A DNA stretch of 64,000 nt, taken from assembly GCF_024753205.1 (NCBI RefSeq), contig NZ_JANUGZ010000004.1:744001-808000 (forward strand). The letters are read 5' to 3'. The translations under genes and the position numbers were made by a program. The DNA is from Massilia aurea (GTDB lineage Bacteria; Pseudomonadota; Gammaproteobacteria; Burkholderiales; Burkholderiaceae_D). This document shows, piece by piece, positions 1 through 8,363 of the stretch. The notes beneath the pieces were generated by a model that saw only the letters and a list, made by a program, of their open reading frames with translations, had not been told where the DNA came from and ran no database searches. Positions within the stretch are counted from its first letter, which is position 1. Each line of letters begins with the position of its first letter.

Positions 1-2
1 CC

Positions 3-668
3 GCGCGCGCCTTCAGTGCAATGCGCGAGCGCATCGGGCGCTATATCGACGACCGCGAGCGCTTGTTCATCTCGATTTCGCATGATTTGCGCACGCCGAT
101 CACGCGCCTCAAGCTGCGCGCCGAACTGCTGGACGACGAAGCCCTGCGTGACGAATTCGAGGAGGATCTCGATGAACTCGACATGATGGTCAAGGGCGCG
201 CTGCAATGCGTGAAGGACAGCGACATCCACGAAAATCCGACCGAGATCAAGCTCGATACGATGCTGGGCCGCATGGTGCGCAGCGCCGAACTGGCGGGGC
301 ACGCGGTGGCCTGGCAGCCGTCCGGCGTGACGGTGCGCGGCAAGCCGCTGGCACTCAAGCGCGCGCTTGGCAACCTGCTCGACAACGCGCTGTTCTACGG
401 CGCGCGTGCCGAGATCAGCGTGCGCCAGGAGCCTGACTGGGTGCTGATCTGCCTGCGCGACCACGGGCCTGGCGTACCCGATGAAGCGTTTGCCAGTCTG
501 TTCGATCCGTATGTGCGGCTGGCGCACGGGCGCGAGCAGAATGACGGCGGCATGGGGCTGGGCCTGGGCATCGCGCGCGGCGTGATCGAGGCGCATGGCG
601 GCCGGCTGGTGCTGTCGAACCATCCCGAGGGTGGTTTGAATGCGGTGGTACGCTTGCCGGCCGTTTGA
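3..668 (+). CDS. Sensor histidine kinase, C-terminal part (cut by window edge)
   Basis: The frame is open from the first complete codon, so the start lies upstream of the window. The first residues (ARAFSAMRERIGRY) read like the end of a HAMP linker. The H-box SISHDLRTPITRLK follows with its phospho-acceptor His. The ATPase domain shows an N-box (NLLDNALFYG), a G1 box (DHGPGVPDEAF) and a G2 box (GMGLGLGIARG). This is the cytoplasmic core of an inner-membrane EnvZ/QseC/RstB-type kinase. The sensor domain and the usual partner regulator would lie off the left edge. The signal sensed cannot be told from this part. Confidence 0.93.
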   Translation, partial: ARAFSAMRERIGRYIDDRERLFISISHDLRTPITRLKLRAELLDDEALRDEFEEDLDELDMMVKGALQCVKDSDIHENPTEIKLDTMLGRMVRSAELAGHAVAWQPSGVTVRGKPLALKRALGNLLDNALFYGARAEISVRQEPDWVLICLRDHGPGVPDEAFASLFDPYVRLAHGREQNDGGMGLGLGIARGVIEAHGGRLVLSNHPEGGLNAVVRLPAV

Positions 669-692
669 CTCTTTCATCCTGCAGGAAAGCCG

Positions 693-1706
693 ATGCCATT
701 GACCTTTGACGACGCCACGCTGGACGAAGCGGCACGCTTCAATGCGCGGCTTGCGCGCGCGCCGCGTTTTGGTACGCGCTATCGCTTCATGCCGCTGCTT
801 GTACAGGGCCTGCTGCGCTTGTCCCAGGTCAGCGCCGACGGCAAGCTGCGCCGCGCCGGCCTGCAGGTCGAGACGCGCATGGTGGGGCTGGAGGGAGTGC
901 AGGTGAAGGTCCGGATCATCCGCCCGCGCGGGCCGGTGGCCGGCGTCGTGCTCGACATTCACGGCGGCGGCTGGGTGGTCGGCAATGCGCCCATGAACGA
1001 TGCGTTCAATGCGGCCTTTGCCAGCCGCTGCGGCCTGGCGGTGGTGTCGGTCGATTACCGGCTGGCACCGCGCGCCTTCGTGCATCAGCAGATGGAAGAA
1101 TGCCTGGCCGCGGCGCGCTGGCTGTTGCAGGACGGCTTGCCGGAGTATGCGGGCAAGCCGATCATCGTGGTCGGCGAGTCGGCGGGGGCGCAACTGGCTG
1201 CGGCTACGCTGCAAGGGCTAAGTGACTGGCCCGCGCTGCTGGCGCGCATCGCTGGCGCCGTTCTGTACTACGGCGTCTACGATATGGCCGGCACCGACAG
1301 CGTGCGCAGGGCAGGGCCCGAGACGCTGGTGCTCGACGGGCCGCGCATGCTGGCCGGGCTGCGCAGGCTCACGCCCGACCTGGACGACGCCGGGCGCCGC
1401 CAGCCGCCGCTGTCACCGCTGTTCGGCGACCTGGCCGGCATGCCGCCGGCGTTGATGATCGTTGGCAGTGGCGATCCGCTGCTCGACGACACGCTGCAAA
1501 TGGCGCAGCGCTGGCAGCAGGTGGCCGATGTCGAACTGAACGTGGCGCCCGATGCGCCACATGGTTTCATTCACTTTCCGACCGCGATGGCCAGGGTGAC
1601 GCTGGCGCATGCACAGGCCTGGGTGCGGCAACGCATCGCGCCGGTCAGCGCATCTGCGTCACATGCGCCTCGCGCAGCGGGTGCCAGCCCAGGCGCGCCG
1701 CGATGA
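693..1706 (+). CDS. Alpha/beta hydrolase of the hormone-sensitive-lipase (HSL) family
   Basis: This is a 337-residue cytoplasmic esterase/lipase-type hydrolase. The oxyanion-hole motif HGGGW is at about residues 90-94. The nucleophile elbow GESAG is at 161-165, with Ser163 as the predicted nucleophile. A GSGDPLLDD segment near 260 and an APHGF segment near 288 supply the likely Asp and His of the triad. The HGGG motif places it in the HSL family of carboxylesterases; the substrate is unknown. It starts 25 bases after the kinase stop, so co-transcription is likely. Its last 62 bases overlap the 3' end of the convergent gene on the other strand. The alanine/proline-rich tail after about residue 315 lies in that overlap and looks like read-out beyond the core fold. 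Confidence 0.9.
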   Translation: MPLTFDDATLDEAARFNARLARAPRFGTRYRFMPLLVQGLLRLSQVSADGKLRRAGLQVETRMVGLEGVQVKVRIIRPRGPVAGVVLDIHGGGWVVGNAPMNDAFNAAFASRCGLAVVSVDYRLAPRAFVHQQMEECLAAARWLLQDGLPEYAGKPIIVVGESAGAQLAAATLQGLSDWPALLARIAGAVLYYGVYDMAGTDSVRRAGPETLVLDGPRMLAGLRRLTPDLDDAGRRQPPLSPLFGDLAGMPPALMIVGSGDPLLDDTLQMAQRWQQVADVELNVAPDAPHGFIHFPTAMARVTLAHAQAWVRQRIAPVSASASHAPRAAGASPGAPR

Positions 1707-2217
1707 TGCGCCGGTACGCAGTGTCGATATGGGCCGGCGTGCGGCGGATGTAATCCTCGGCGGCGTCGCGCTGCGCGCCGCTGCAACTGTCCAGCCACGC
1801 CACGGCTTCGTCGACCGTCGGCACGCGCCCGCTCACGCCATCGAATTTCGGCGGGATCGCGGTCCAGATGGCGGCGTCGATGCCCTTGGCGCGCAGCCAG
1901 GCGGCCACGCGCGGATTGTCTTCTGCGCCGTCCTGCGCCGGCACGCTGCCGATCCATTCCGGAAACGCGGCCCGGATCTTTTCGCGCGTGCACAGCATGG
2001 CGCGGGCGGTATCCAGGTCGTCGGTGGCGACATAAGCCCAGTAGGTGGGCATCAGGCGCGCGCCTTCGCACAGCACGAGCGCCAGTTCGGGACTGTCGTC
2101 GCTCTGGCGGGCAAATTCGATGGGCATGGCGGGACCGTCCGGATGCCATCCGGAGGCGAGCTTCAGGCCCTGGGGTTTCCAGAGCAGCGAGCCCCAGGCG
2201 ATACAAGCGATATTCAT
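1645..2217 (-). CDS. Conserved protein, possibly gamma-glutamylcyclotransferase-like
   Basis: This encodes 190 residues. The N-terminus IACIAWGSLLW resembles the opening strand and YGSL loop of gamma-glutamylcyclotransferase-like proteins, but I do not see the rest of that family clearly. The remainder is soluble, with a helical C-terminal half and no signal peptide or membrane segment. The ATG has no strong ribosome site. The 3' end runs into the convergent hydrolase gene. The frame keeps the codon bias expected of a real gene. The function is not assigned. Confidence 0.75.
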   Translation of the reverse strand: MNIACIAWGSLLWKPQGLKLASGWHPDGPAMPIEFARQSDDSPELALVLCEGARLMPTYWAYVATDDLDTARAMLCTREKIRAAFPEWIGSVPAQDGAEDNPRVAAWLRAKGIDAAIWTAIPPKFDGVSGRVPTVDEAVAWLDSCSGAQRDAAEDYIRRTPAHIDTAYRRIIAARLGWHPLREAHVTQMR

Positions 2218-2298
2218 GAACTGGACTGGTAACAGGAAAAGGAAAAGCCCAGTCTAGCCGGTCGGCTGAAAGAGGCGAGCACGGCTCTGCCGACCGCC

Positions 2299-2871
2299 TT
2301 ATTCTTCCGGCGTTTGCTTCGGCGCCTTGCTGTCTTTCGCAGCGAACAGGCGGTCCTTGGCCGAGAGCAGCTTCTGGACTTTGGAACCCATCTTCATCAG
2401 CTGCGCCATCGATTCGGGCGACAGGCGTTGCAGATCGTCGAACCAGTTGTTGGCCAGGTCGACCAGTTCGTGCATCTCGCGCATGCGCTCCTGCGCGAAC
2501 TTGTCTTCGGGGTGGCTGGCATTGGCCAGCAGCGACTCGCGCAACACCGACAGCGTCGGTGCGACTTCGCGCCGGCGTCGCTCGGCGGCGACCACGCGGA
2601 AGATTTCCCACACATCGCCCAGCGACGTGAAGTATTCGCGGCGATCACCCGGAATGCGCGACAGGCGCACCAGGCCCCACGACTGCAATTCCTTCAGGCC
2701 GATGCTCACGTTCGAGCGTGAGATGCCGAGTTTTTCGCCGATGTCGTCGGCATGCAGCTGTTCTTCGGAAACGAAGAGCAGGGCGTAGATTTGCCCCACC
2801 GTGCGGTTGATGCCCCAGCGGCTGCCCATCTCGCCGAAGTGGCTGACAAACGTTTGGACAAGTGGCGTCAT
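2299..2871 (-). CDS. GbsR/MarR-family transcriptional regulator
   Basis: I chose the ATG at 2871 (MTPLVQTFVSHFGEMGSRWG). An upstream start would add 21 residues of poor quality. The residues GEKLGISRSNVSIGLKELQSWGL form the winged-helix recognition region, preceded by the family's typical N-terminal helix. The basic stretch AERRRREV and a helical C-terminus suit dimerisation. GbsR-type proteins are cytoplasmic, one-component DNA-binding regulators. The gene is divergent from cydDCABX, with 288 bases between the two starts. That arrangement makes control of cytochrome bd expression the best guess, but no experiment or recognisable operator supports it here. Confidence 0.88.
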   Translation of the reverse strand: MTPLVQTFVSHFGEMGSRWGINRTVGQIYALLFVSEEQLHADDIGEKLGISRSNVSIGLKELQSWGLVRLSRIPGDRREYFTSLGDVWEIFRVVAAERRRREVAPTLSVLRESLLANASHPEDKFAQERMREMHELVDLANNWFDDLQRLSPESMAQLMKMGSKVQKLLSAKDRLFAAKDSKAPKQTPEE

Positions 2872-3159
2872 GGTTGCGAACTTTTCGATGCTTGTGAAAG
2901 GTGAATTATCCCACGTCACCCGGACACGTACCACGCATGCGCGTGTTTGCCGCCATTGTTGTTAATACGTTCGTAATTCCCGACTAACCTGGTCACCCAT
3001 TACAGACAGACCAGAAGTTTCAGCGCATAATCCGCTCACCTTCCGAAATTCCTGAAGTTTTAGAAAATCCAAAAAGTTTATTCCGGGGCACGTCCGACGC
3101 TGATGGCCATGGCCCCCGTACGTCTGCCGTTTTGTTGCAACAACGTTTGGAGAACCACC

Positions 3160-4845
3160 ATGCACCGCAGCCAACCCCGCCGTCCGGCACTGCTTACAGG
3201 CCCTGGCCCTGCCCGTGGCGCCACGCTGGCAATGAGCGGTGCGGCGCTGCTGTGGATTCCGCAAGCGGCGCTGCTGGCGCATGCGGTGGGGAGTCTGGCC
3301 CAAGGCGCCGGGCTGGCCGACATGCTGCTGCCGGTGCTGGGGTTCCTCGTCCTTGGCGTGCTGCGCGCCAGCAGCGAAGCGTGGGGCGCGCGCCGCTTGT
3401 TCGCCGTGTCGCGCAGCCAGCTCGCCGCCATGCGCCAGACAGCCGTGCAAGCCCTGGCCGCGCGCTCGCCGCTGGACCGTGCGCGCCTGCCATCCGGTCA
3501 GGCCGCCAGCATCGTCGCCGAGCAGGCCGAAGCCGTGCTGCCCTGGTTGCTGCGATACGGGCCGGCGCGCATGCGGGTATTGCTGGCGCCGCCTGTCATC
3601 GCACTCGTCGTCTGTTACTTCTCGTGGCTTGCTGCGCTGATCCTGGTGCTGGCCGCCCCGCTGATTCCGCTGTTCATGGTCGTTATCGGCTGGCGCGCCA
3701 AGGCTGCCAGCGAAGCGCAACTGCAGCTGGTCGGCGGCATGAGCGGGTTTTTGCTCGACCGGCTGCGCGGCCTGTCGACGCTGCGCGCACTGGGCGCCGT
3801 CGACGCCACCGCCCGCCGGGTAAGGGCTTCCAGCGAAGCGGTCCGCGCCAGCACCATGCGCGTGCTGCGCATTGCCTTCTTGTCGTCGACCGCGCTCGAA
3901 CTGTTTTCGGCGCTGGGCGTGGCGCTGGTGGCGGTGTACGTGGGTTTCCACCTGCTCGGCGAAATCGGGCCGGGCAACTGGGGCAGCCGGTTGACGCTGG
4001 CCGAAGGCCTGTTCGTGCTGCTGCTGGCGCCGGCGTTTTTCGAACCGCTGCGCGAACTGGCGGCGGTCTGGCACGACAAGGCCGCCGGCGAAGCAGCGCT
4101 CGAGGCGCTGGCCAGGCTGCAGGCGGCCGGCTTGCCGTTGCCGGGCGCGCTGCAAGGGCCGGACGAAGCGCTGCGCATTGGCCGCGCGCCATCTGTCGAT
4201 ATCGAGGGCCTGCGCTTTGCGCATCCGGGTGAAGCGCCGCTGTTCGACAACCAGGATGTGTATGTGCACGTTGGCGAGCACGTGGCGCTGGTCGGCCCCA
4301 GCGGTAGCGGCAAGACCACGCTGCTGTCGATCATCGCGGGCCTCGTCCCGTTTGACAGCGGCACCGTGCGCATCGGCGGCGTGCCGCTGGACGCCGGGTC
4401 GGCTGCTGGCCTGCGCGCGCGCATGGCCTGGATCGGCCAGAAGCCGCACGTGTTTGCCGGCTCGGTGCGCGCCAATGTGGCGCTCGAGCGCGATGGCGTG
4501 ACGGTCGACGCCGTCAGCCGCGCCGTGGCGCGCGCAGGCCTTGGCCAGATCGAGCACGCGACGCCGGGCGAGAGCCTGGGCGAGGGCGGCCTTGGCCTGT
4601 CGGGCGGCGAACTGGTGCGCCTTGCGCTGGCCCGCGCGATGTGCGCGCCGCATGCCGGCCTGCTGCTGGTCGACGAACCCACTGCCCACCTCGACCGCGA
4701 CACGGCCGCCGGCGTGATCGACGCGCTGCTGCAACTGGCGCAGGGCCGCACCATGATTGTCGCCACCCACGATCTGGCACTGGCCGCGCGTCTGGGCCGT
4801 GTCGTGCGCCTCGGCGAACCATTGATTCAACGGAGCGCAGCATGA
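3160..4845 (+). CDS. cydD: Thiol reductant ABC exporter subunit CydD
   Basis: CydD pairs with CydC as an inner-membrane ABC exporter of glutathione and cysteine to the periplasm, which is needed to assemble cytochrome bd. The ATG at 3160 follows GGAG with good spacing, whereas an in-frame ATG at 3103 has none. The N-terminal half (about residues 15-320) carries six hydrophobic segments. The nucleotide-binding domain has Walker A GPSGSGKTT near residue 380, the signature LSGGELVRLALARA near 480 and Walker B LLLVDEPTAHLD near 503. Its stop overlaps the cydC start in ATGA, so the two are translationally coupled. Confidence 0.96.
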   Translation: MHRSQPRRPALLTGPGPARGATLAMSGAALLWIPQAALLAHAVGSLAQGAGLADMLLPVLGFLVLGVLRASSEAWGARRLFAVSRSQLAAMRQTAVQALAARSPLDRARLPSGQAASIVAEQAEAVLPWLLRYGPARMRVLLAPPVIALVVCYFSWLAALILVLAAPLIPLFMVVIGWRAKAASEAQLQLVGGMSGFLLDRLRGLSTLRALGAVDATARRVRASSEAVRASTMRVLRIAFLSSTALELFSALGVALVAVYVGFHLLGEIGPGNWGSRLTLAEGLFVLLLAPAFFEPLRELAAVWHDKAAGEAALEALARLQAAGLPLPGALQGPDEALRIGRAPSVDIEGLRFAHPGEAPLFDNQDVYVHVGEHVALVGPSGSGKTTLLSIIAGLVPFDSGTVRIGGVPLDAGSAAGLRARMAWIGQKPHVFAGSVRANVALERDGVTVDAVSRAVARAGLGQIEHATPGESLGEGGLGLSGGELVRLALARAMCAPHAGLLLVDEPTAHLDRDTAAGVIDALLQLAQGRTMIVATHDLALAARLGRVVRLGEPLIQRSAA

Positions 4846-6704
4846 AACGTGGCAAAGAAACAAAGCGTGGCAAAGAAACAAAGCGCGGTAACGACATGAA
4901 GCGCAATAACGACATGCAGCCGGTGCTGTCCCTGTTCATCCTCACCGGCGGGCGGCGCCTGGCCCTGGGGGCGGGTCTGTCGACGCTTGTGGTGCTGGCC
5001 GGAATGGCGCTGCTGGGCACCTCGGGCTGGTTCATCACCTCGGCGGCCCTGGCCGGCCTGGCCGGCAGCGCCGCCATGTTCAATGTGTTCGTGCCAAGCG
5101 CGGCGATCCGCTTGCTGGCCCTGGGCCGCACCTTTGGCCGTTATGCCGAGCGCACGGTGACGCACGACGCCACGTTTGGCGTACTGGCCGCGCTGCGCGA
5201 GCGGCTGTTTCGCGGCTGGGCCACGCCGGATGCCGCACGGGCGCTGCTGCGCCGGCCGTCGCGCCTGCTGTTTCGCCTGACGGGCGACATCGATGCCCTC
5301 GAATCGGTCTATCTGCGCCTGATCGTGCCGGCTGTCGCCGCCTGCGGCGCAGCGCTGCTGGCCGGCCTGGTGCTGGCGAACCTCGACTGGCGCCTTGGCC
5401 TGGCGATGTTCGGCTGGCTGCTGGCGGTTGGCTGGGGCGTGACCTTGCTCGTGGCGCGCCTGGCGCGGCCGGTGGCGCTGCGCCGCGTCCGCGCGCTGGA
5501 GCGGCTGCGCGCCCAGGCGATCGACCTGGTTGCCGGCCAGACCGACCTGGCGCTGGCCGGCCGGGTGCCGGCGCAGTGTGCGCAACTGGCGCGCCTCGAT
5601 ACGAACCTGGCGCGCCATGACGCCGCGCTGCACCGGCTGGAAACCGGCGCCGGCTGGCTGTATGCGGTCGGTGGCCACGTCACCGTCGCCGCCGTCCTGC
5701 TGGCAGTGGGGGCGCTGGCACAGCAATTGGCATCGCATCCGGTGCAGCAGCAGATGCCACAAATACAGGCGCAGGTGGGGCAGCTGGGCGCACCCGCCGC
5801 CGCGCTGGCACTGCTGATCGCGCTGGCCGCGCTGGAGCCGTTTGCCGCGCTGCGGCGCGGCGCGATCGAGGCTGGCCGCAGCTGGCTGGCCATGCGCCGC
5901 GTGGCGCCGCGCCTGCGCCAGCAGGATGACGCCGCCGTACCGCTGCCGCCCGCCGCTGGTACCAGCACCGGCACCGGCACCGGCACCGGCACCGGCACCG
6001 GCACCGGCACCGGCACCGGCACCGGCACCGGCACGGCGTTGCTGCTGCACGCCGCCACCGTGTTCCATCCCGGCCGCACCGGCGCGGCCCTGCATGCGGT
6101 CGATCTGCACATTGCCGTTGGCGAGCGCGTTGCCGTGGTCGGCAGCAGCGGTGTCGGCAAGTCGACGCTGCTGGCGCTGGCGGCCGGCGAACTGGCCGCC
6201 CAGGCGGGCCAGGTATGGGCGCGGCCTGCTACTTGGCTGACCCAGCGTACCGAACTGTTTTGCGACAGCCTGCGCGACAACCTGCGCCTGGCCGATCCCG
6301 CCGCCACCGACGCGCAGTTGTGGGCTGCGCTGCAGGCCGCCGGCCTGGAACAGGACGTACGCGGCTTCGCACAGGGTCTTGACACCTTGCTGGGCGAGGG
6401 CGGTCTTGGCCTGTCGGGCGGCCAGTCGCGCCGCCTGGCGCTGGCGCGCTTGCTGTTGCGCCGGGCTGACTTCTGGCTGCTGGACGAGCCGACCGAGGCG
6501 CTTGACGGCGCCACCGCGGCCGATGTGCTGGCGCGCCTGGCGCTGCACGCCAAGGGCCGCACGCTGCTGGTGGCCACGCATCTGCGGCGCGAAGCGGCGC
6601 TGGCCGACCGCCTGCTCGTGATGAAAGACGGGCGGATCGATGCCGACCTGCGGCGTGGCACCCAGGCATTCGATGCGGCACTGGACGCGCTGCGCCAACA
6701 CTAA
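4842..6704 (+). CDS. cydC: Thiol reductant ABC exporter subunit CydC
   Basis: This is the second half-transporter of CydDC (620 residues from the ATG overlapping the cydD stop). Membrane segments occupy roughly residues 30-340. The ATPase domain has Walker A GSSGVGKST near 436, LSGGQSRRLALARLLL near 524 and Walker B FWLLDEPTEALD near 543. Two oddities are visible. The first 25 residues are four copies of a six-residue unit (KRGKET-like), and two in-frame ATGs (4896, 4914) could bypass most or all of it. A run of 11 Thr-Gly pairs sits in the linker between the membrane and ATPase domains. Neither is usual for CydC. The gene lies 42 bases upstream of cydA. Confidence 0.95.
   Translation: MKRGKETKRGKETKRGNDMKRNNDMQPVLSLFILTGGRRLALGAGLSTLVVLAGMALLGTSGWFITSAALAGLAGSAAMFNVFVPSAAIRLLALGRTFGRYAERTVTHDATFGVLAALRERLFRGWATPDAARALLRRPSRLLFRLTGDIDALESVYLRLIVPAVAACGAALLAGLVLANLDWRLGLAMFGWLLAVGWGVTLLVARLARPVALRRVRALERLRAQAIDLVAGQTDLALAGRVPAQCAQLARLDTNLARHDAALHRLETGAGWLYAVGGHVTVAAVLLAVGALAQQLASHPVQQQMPQIQAQVGQLGAPAAALALLIALAALEPFAALRRGAIEAGRSWLAMRRVAPRLRQQDDAAVPLPPAAGTSTGTGTGTGTGTGTGTGTGTGTGTALLLHAATVFHPGRTGAALHAVDLHIAVGERVAVVGSSGVGKSTLLALAAGELAAQAGQVWARPATWLTQRTELFCDSLRDNLRLADPAATDAQLWAALQAAGLEQDVRGFAQGLDTLLGEGGLGLSGGQSRRLALARLLLRRADFWLLDEPTEALDGATAADVLARLALHAKGRTLLVATHLRREAALADRLLVMKDGRIDADLRRGTQAFDAALDALRQH
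4845..4916 (+). repeat. Four degenerate 18-bp tandem repeats at the cydC 5' end
   Basis: Four consecutive 18-base units follow the cydC start codon directly. They encode KRGKET, KRGKET, KRGNDM and KRNNDM. The first two differ by one base; the last two share the ending AACGACATG. Each unit is six codons, so copy-number change would keep the frame. Confidence 0.9.
5967..6032 (+). repeat. Hexanucleotide tandem repeat ACCGGC x 11 inside cydC
   Basis: Eleven exact copies of ACCGGC follow one variant unit (ACCAGC). They encode an alternating Thr-Gly linker between the CydC membrane domain and its nucleotide-binding domain. A six-base unit keeps the frame whatever the copy number, so slippage would change linker length rather than switch the gene off. 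Confidence 0.97.
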
Positions 6705-6746
6705 GAACAACCAACCACTGACGTATTCAAGAAGAAAGGATTCACC

Positions 6747-8357
6747 ATGGATCTCGACGTTGTCGGGCTCTCCCGACTGCAGTTTGCCTTGACTGCGCTG
6801 TACCACTTTCTGTTTGTCCCCCTGACCCTGGGGTTGTCGATGCTCATCGCCATCATGGAAACCGTGTATGTGATGACCGGGCGCCCCATCTGGCGCCAGA
6901 TGACCAAGTTCTGGGGCGTGCTGTTCGGGATCAACTTTGCGATTGGCGTCTCGACGGGCCTCGTGATGGAATTCCAGTTCGGCATGAACTGGAGCTACTA
7001 CAGCCATTACGTGGGTGACGTGTTCGGCGCGCCGCTGGCGATCGAAGGCCTGATGGCGTTCTTCCTCGAGGCGACCTTTGTTGGCCTGTTCTTCTTTGGC
7101 TGGGATCGCCTGTCGAAGGTGCAGCACCTGGCCGTGACCTGGCTGATGGCTCTTGGCACCAACTTCTCGGCGCTGTGGATCCTGATCGCCAATGGCTGGA
7201 TGCAGAACCCGATCGGCGCCACGCTCAACCCGCAGACGATGCGCATGGAGGTGACGGACTTTGGCGCGGTACTGGCCAATCCGGTGGCCCAGGCCAAGTT
7301 CGTGCACACCGTGTCGGCCGGCTATGTGATCGCAGCGCTGTTCGTGCTGGGCATCGCAGCCTGGTACCTGCTCAAGGGCCGCCATGTCGAACTGGCCAAA
7401 CGGTCGATGACGGTGGCCGCGTCGTTTGGCCTGGCCGCTTCGCTGTCGGTGGTGGTGCTGGGTGACGAAAGCGGTTACCTGGCGACCGAACACCAGCACA
7501 TGAAGCTCGCTGCCATCGAAGGCATGTGGGAGACGCAGCCTGCGCCGGCCGCCTTTACCGCATTTGGCTTTCCCGACCAGAACGCGCGCGAGACGCACTA
7601 CGCGATCCACATCCCGTGGGCAATGGGCCTGATCGGCACGCGCTCGCTGTCGAACCAGATTCCGGGCATCAGTGACCTGGTCAAGCTGGCCGAGGTGCGG
7701 GTGCGCCAGGGCATCGTGGCCTATGGCGCGCTCGAAGAGATTCGCGCGCTCGGCGGCCGCGCACCGGTGCCGCCGGCCTTGCAGGCGCGCTTTGAAGAGC
7801 ACAGCGCGGTGCTGGGTTACGCGCTGCTGCTCAAGCGCTATGTGGACGATCCGCGCCAGGCCAGCGACGCGCAGATCCGGCAAGCGGCCCTGGATACCGT
7901 GCCGCAGGTCGCGCCGCTGTTCTGGTCGTTCCGCATCATGGTGGGGCTTGGCATGTTCTTCATTGTGCTCACGGCGGTGTTTTTCTGGCTGTCGGCGCGC
8001 CGTCGCCTGGACGCTTATCCGTGGCTGCTGAAGGTGGCCGTGTGGTCGATCCCGCTGCCATGGATCGCCGCCGAAGCTGGCTGGGTCGTTGCCGAACTGG
8101 GGCGCCAGCCATGGGCCATCGAGGGCGTGCTGCCTACCGCCGTCGCGGTATCGAACCTGGGCATCCAGACCGTGCTGACGACCCTGATCGGTTTTGTCGT
8201 GCTGTATTCGATCCTGCTGGTCGTGGAAATGAAACTGATGTTCAAGGCCATCCGCAAGGGGCCGGAAGACGAACTGGCCCATGCGCCGGGCACCCACAGC
8301 CCACTGGTCGGCACCACGCCGGCAATGCGCACTGCGCCCATGATCACTGCGGAGTAA
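6747..8357 (+). CDS. cydA: Cytochrome bd ubiquinol oxidase subunit I
   Basis: CydA binds haems b558, b595 and d and oxidises ubiquinol at the periplasmic face. It is 536 residues against 522 in E. coli. His20 in LTALYHFLFVPLTLG matches the N-terminal haem-ligand His of the family. The EGLMAFFLE segment holds the two conserved Glu of the proton path. The GRQPW motif appears in AELGRQPWAIEGVLP near residue 450. The ATG has a strong AGAAAGGA ribosome site. The gene is third in the cydDCABX run, and cydB follows after 6 bases. Confidence 0.98.
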   Translation: MDLDVVGLSRLQFALTALYHFLFVPLTLGLSMLIAIMETVYVMTGRPIWRQMTKFWGVLFGINFAIGVSTGLVMEFQFGMNWSYYSHYVGDVFGAPLAIEGLMAFFLEATFVGLFFFGWDRLSKVQHLAVTWLMALGTNFSALWILIANGWMQNPIGATLNPQTMRMEVTDFGAVLANPVAQAKFVHTVSAGYVIAALFVLGIAAWYLLKGRHVELAKRSMTVAASFGLAASLSVVVLGDESGYLATEHQHMKLAAIEGMWETQPAPAAFTAFGFPDQNARETHYAIHIPWAMGLIGTRSLSNQIPGISDLVKLAEVRVRQGIVAYGALEEIRALGGRAPVPPALQARFEEHSAVLGYALLLKRYVDDPRQASDAQIRQAALDTVPQVAPLFWSFRIMVGLGMFFIVLTAVFFWLSARRRLDAYPWLLKVAVWSIPLPWIAAEAGWVVAELGRQPWAIEGVLPTAVAVSNLGIQTVLTTLIGFVVLYSILLVVEMKLMFKAIRKGPEDELAHAPGTHSPLVGTTPAMRTAPMITAE

Positions 8358-8363
8358 CACACC

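Noticed and set aside
5967-6032. CRISPR or intergenic repeat array
   Set aside because: The repeat is a six-base unit inside an open coding frame with no spacers.
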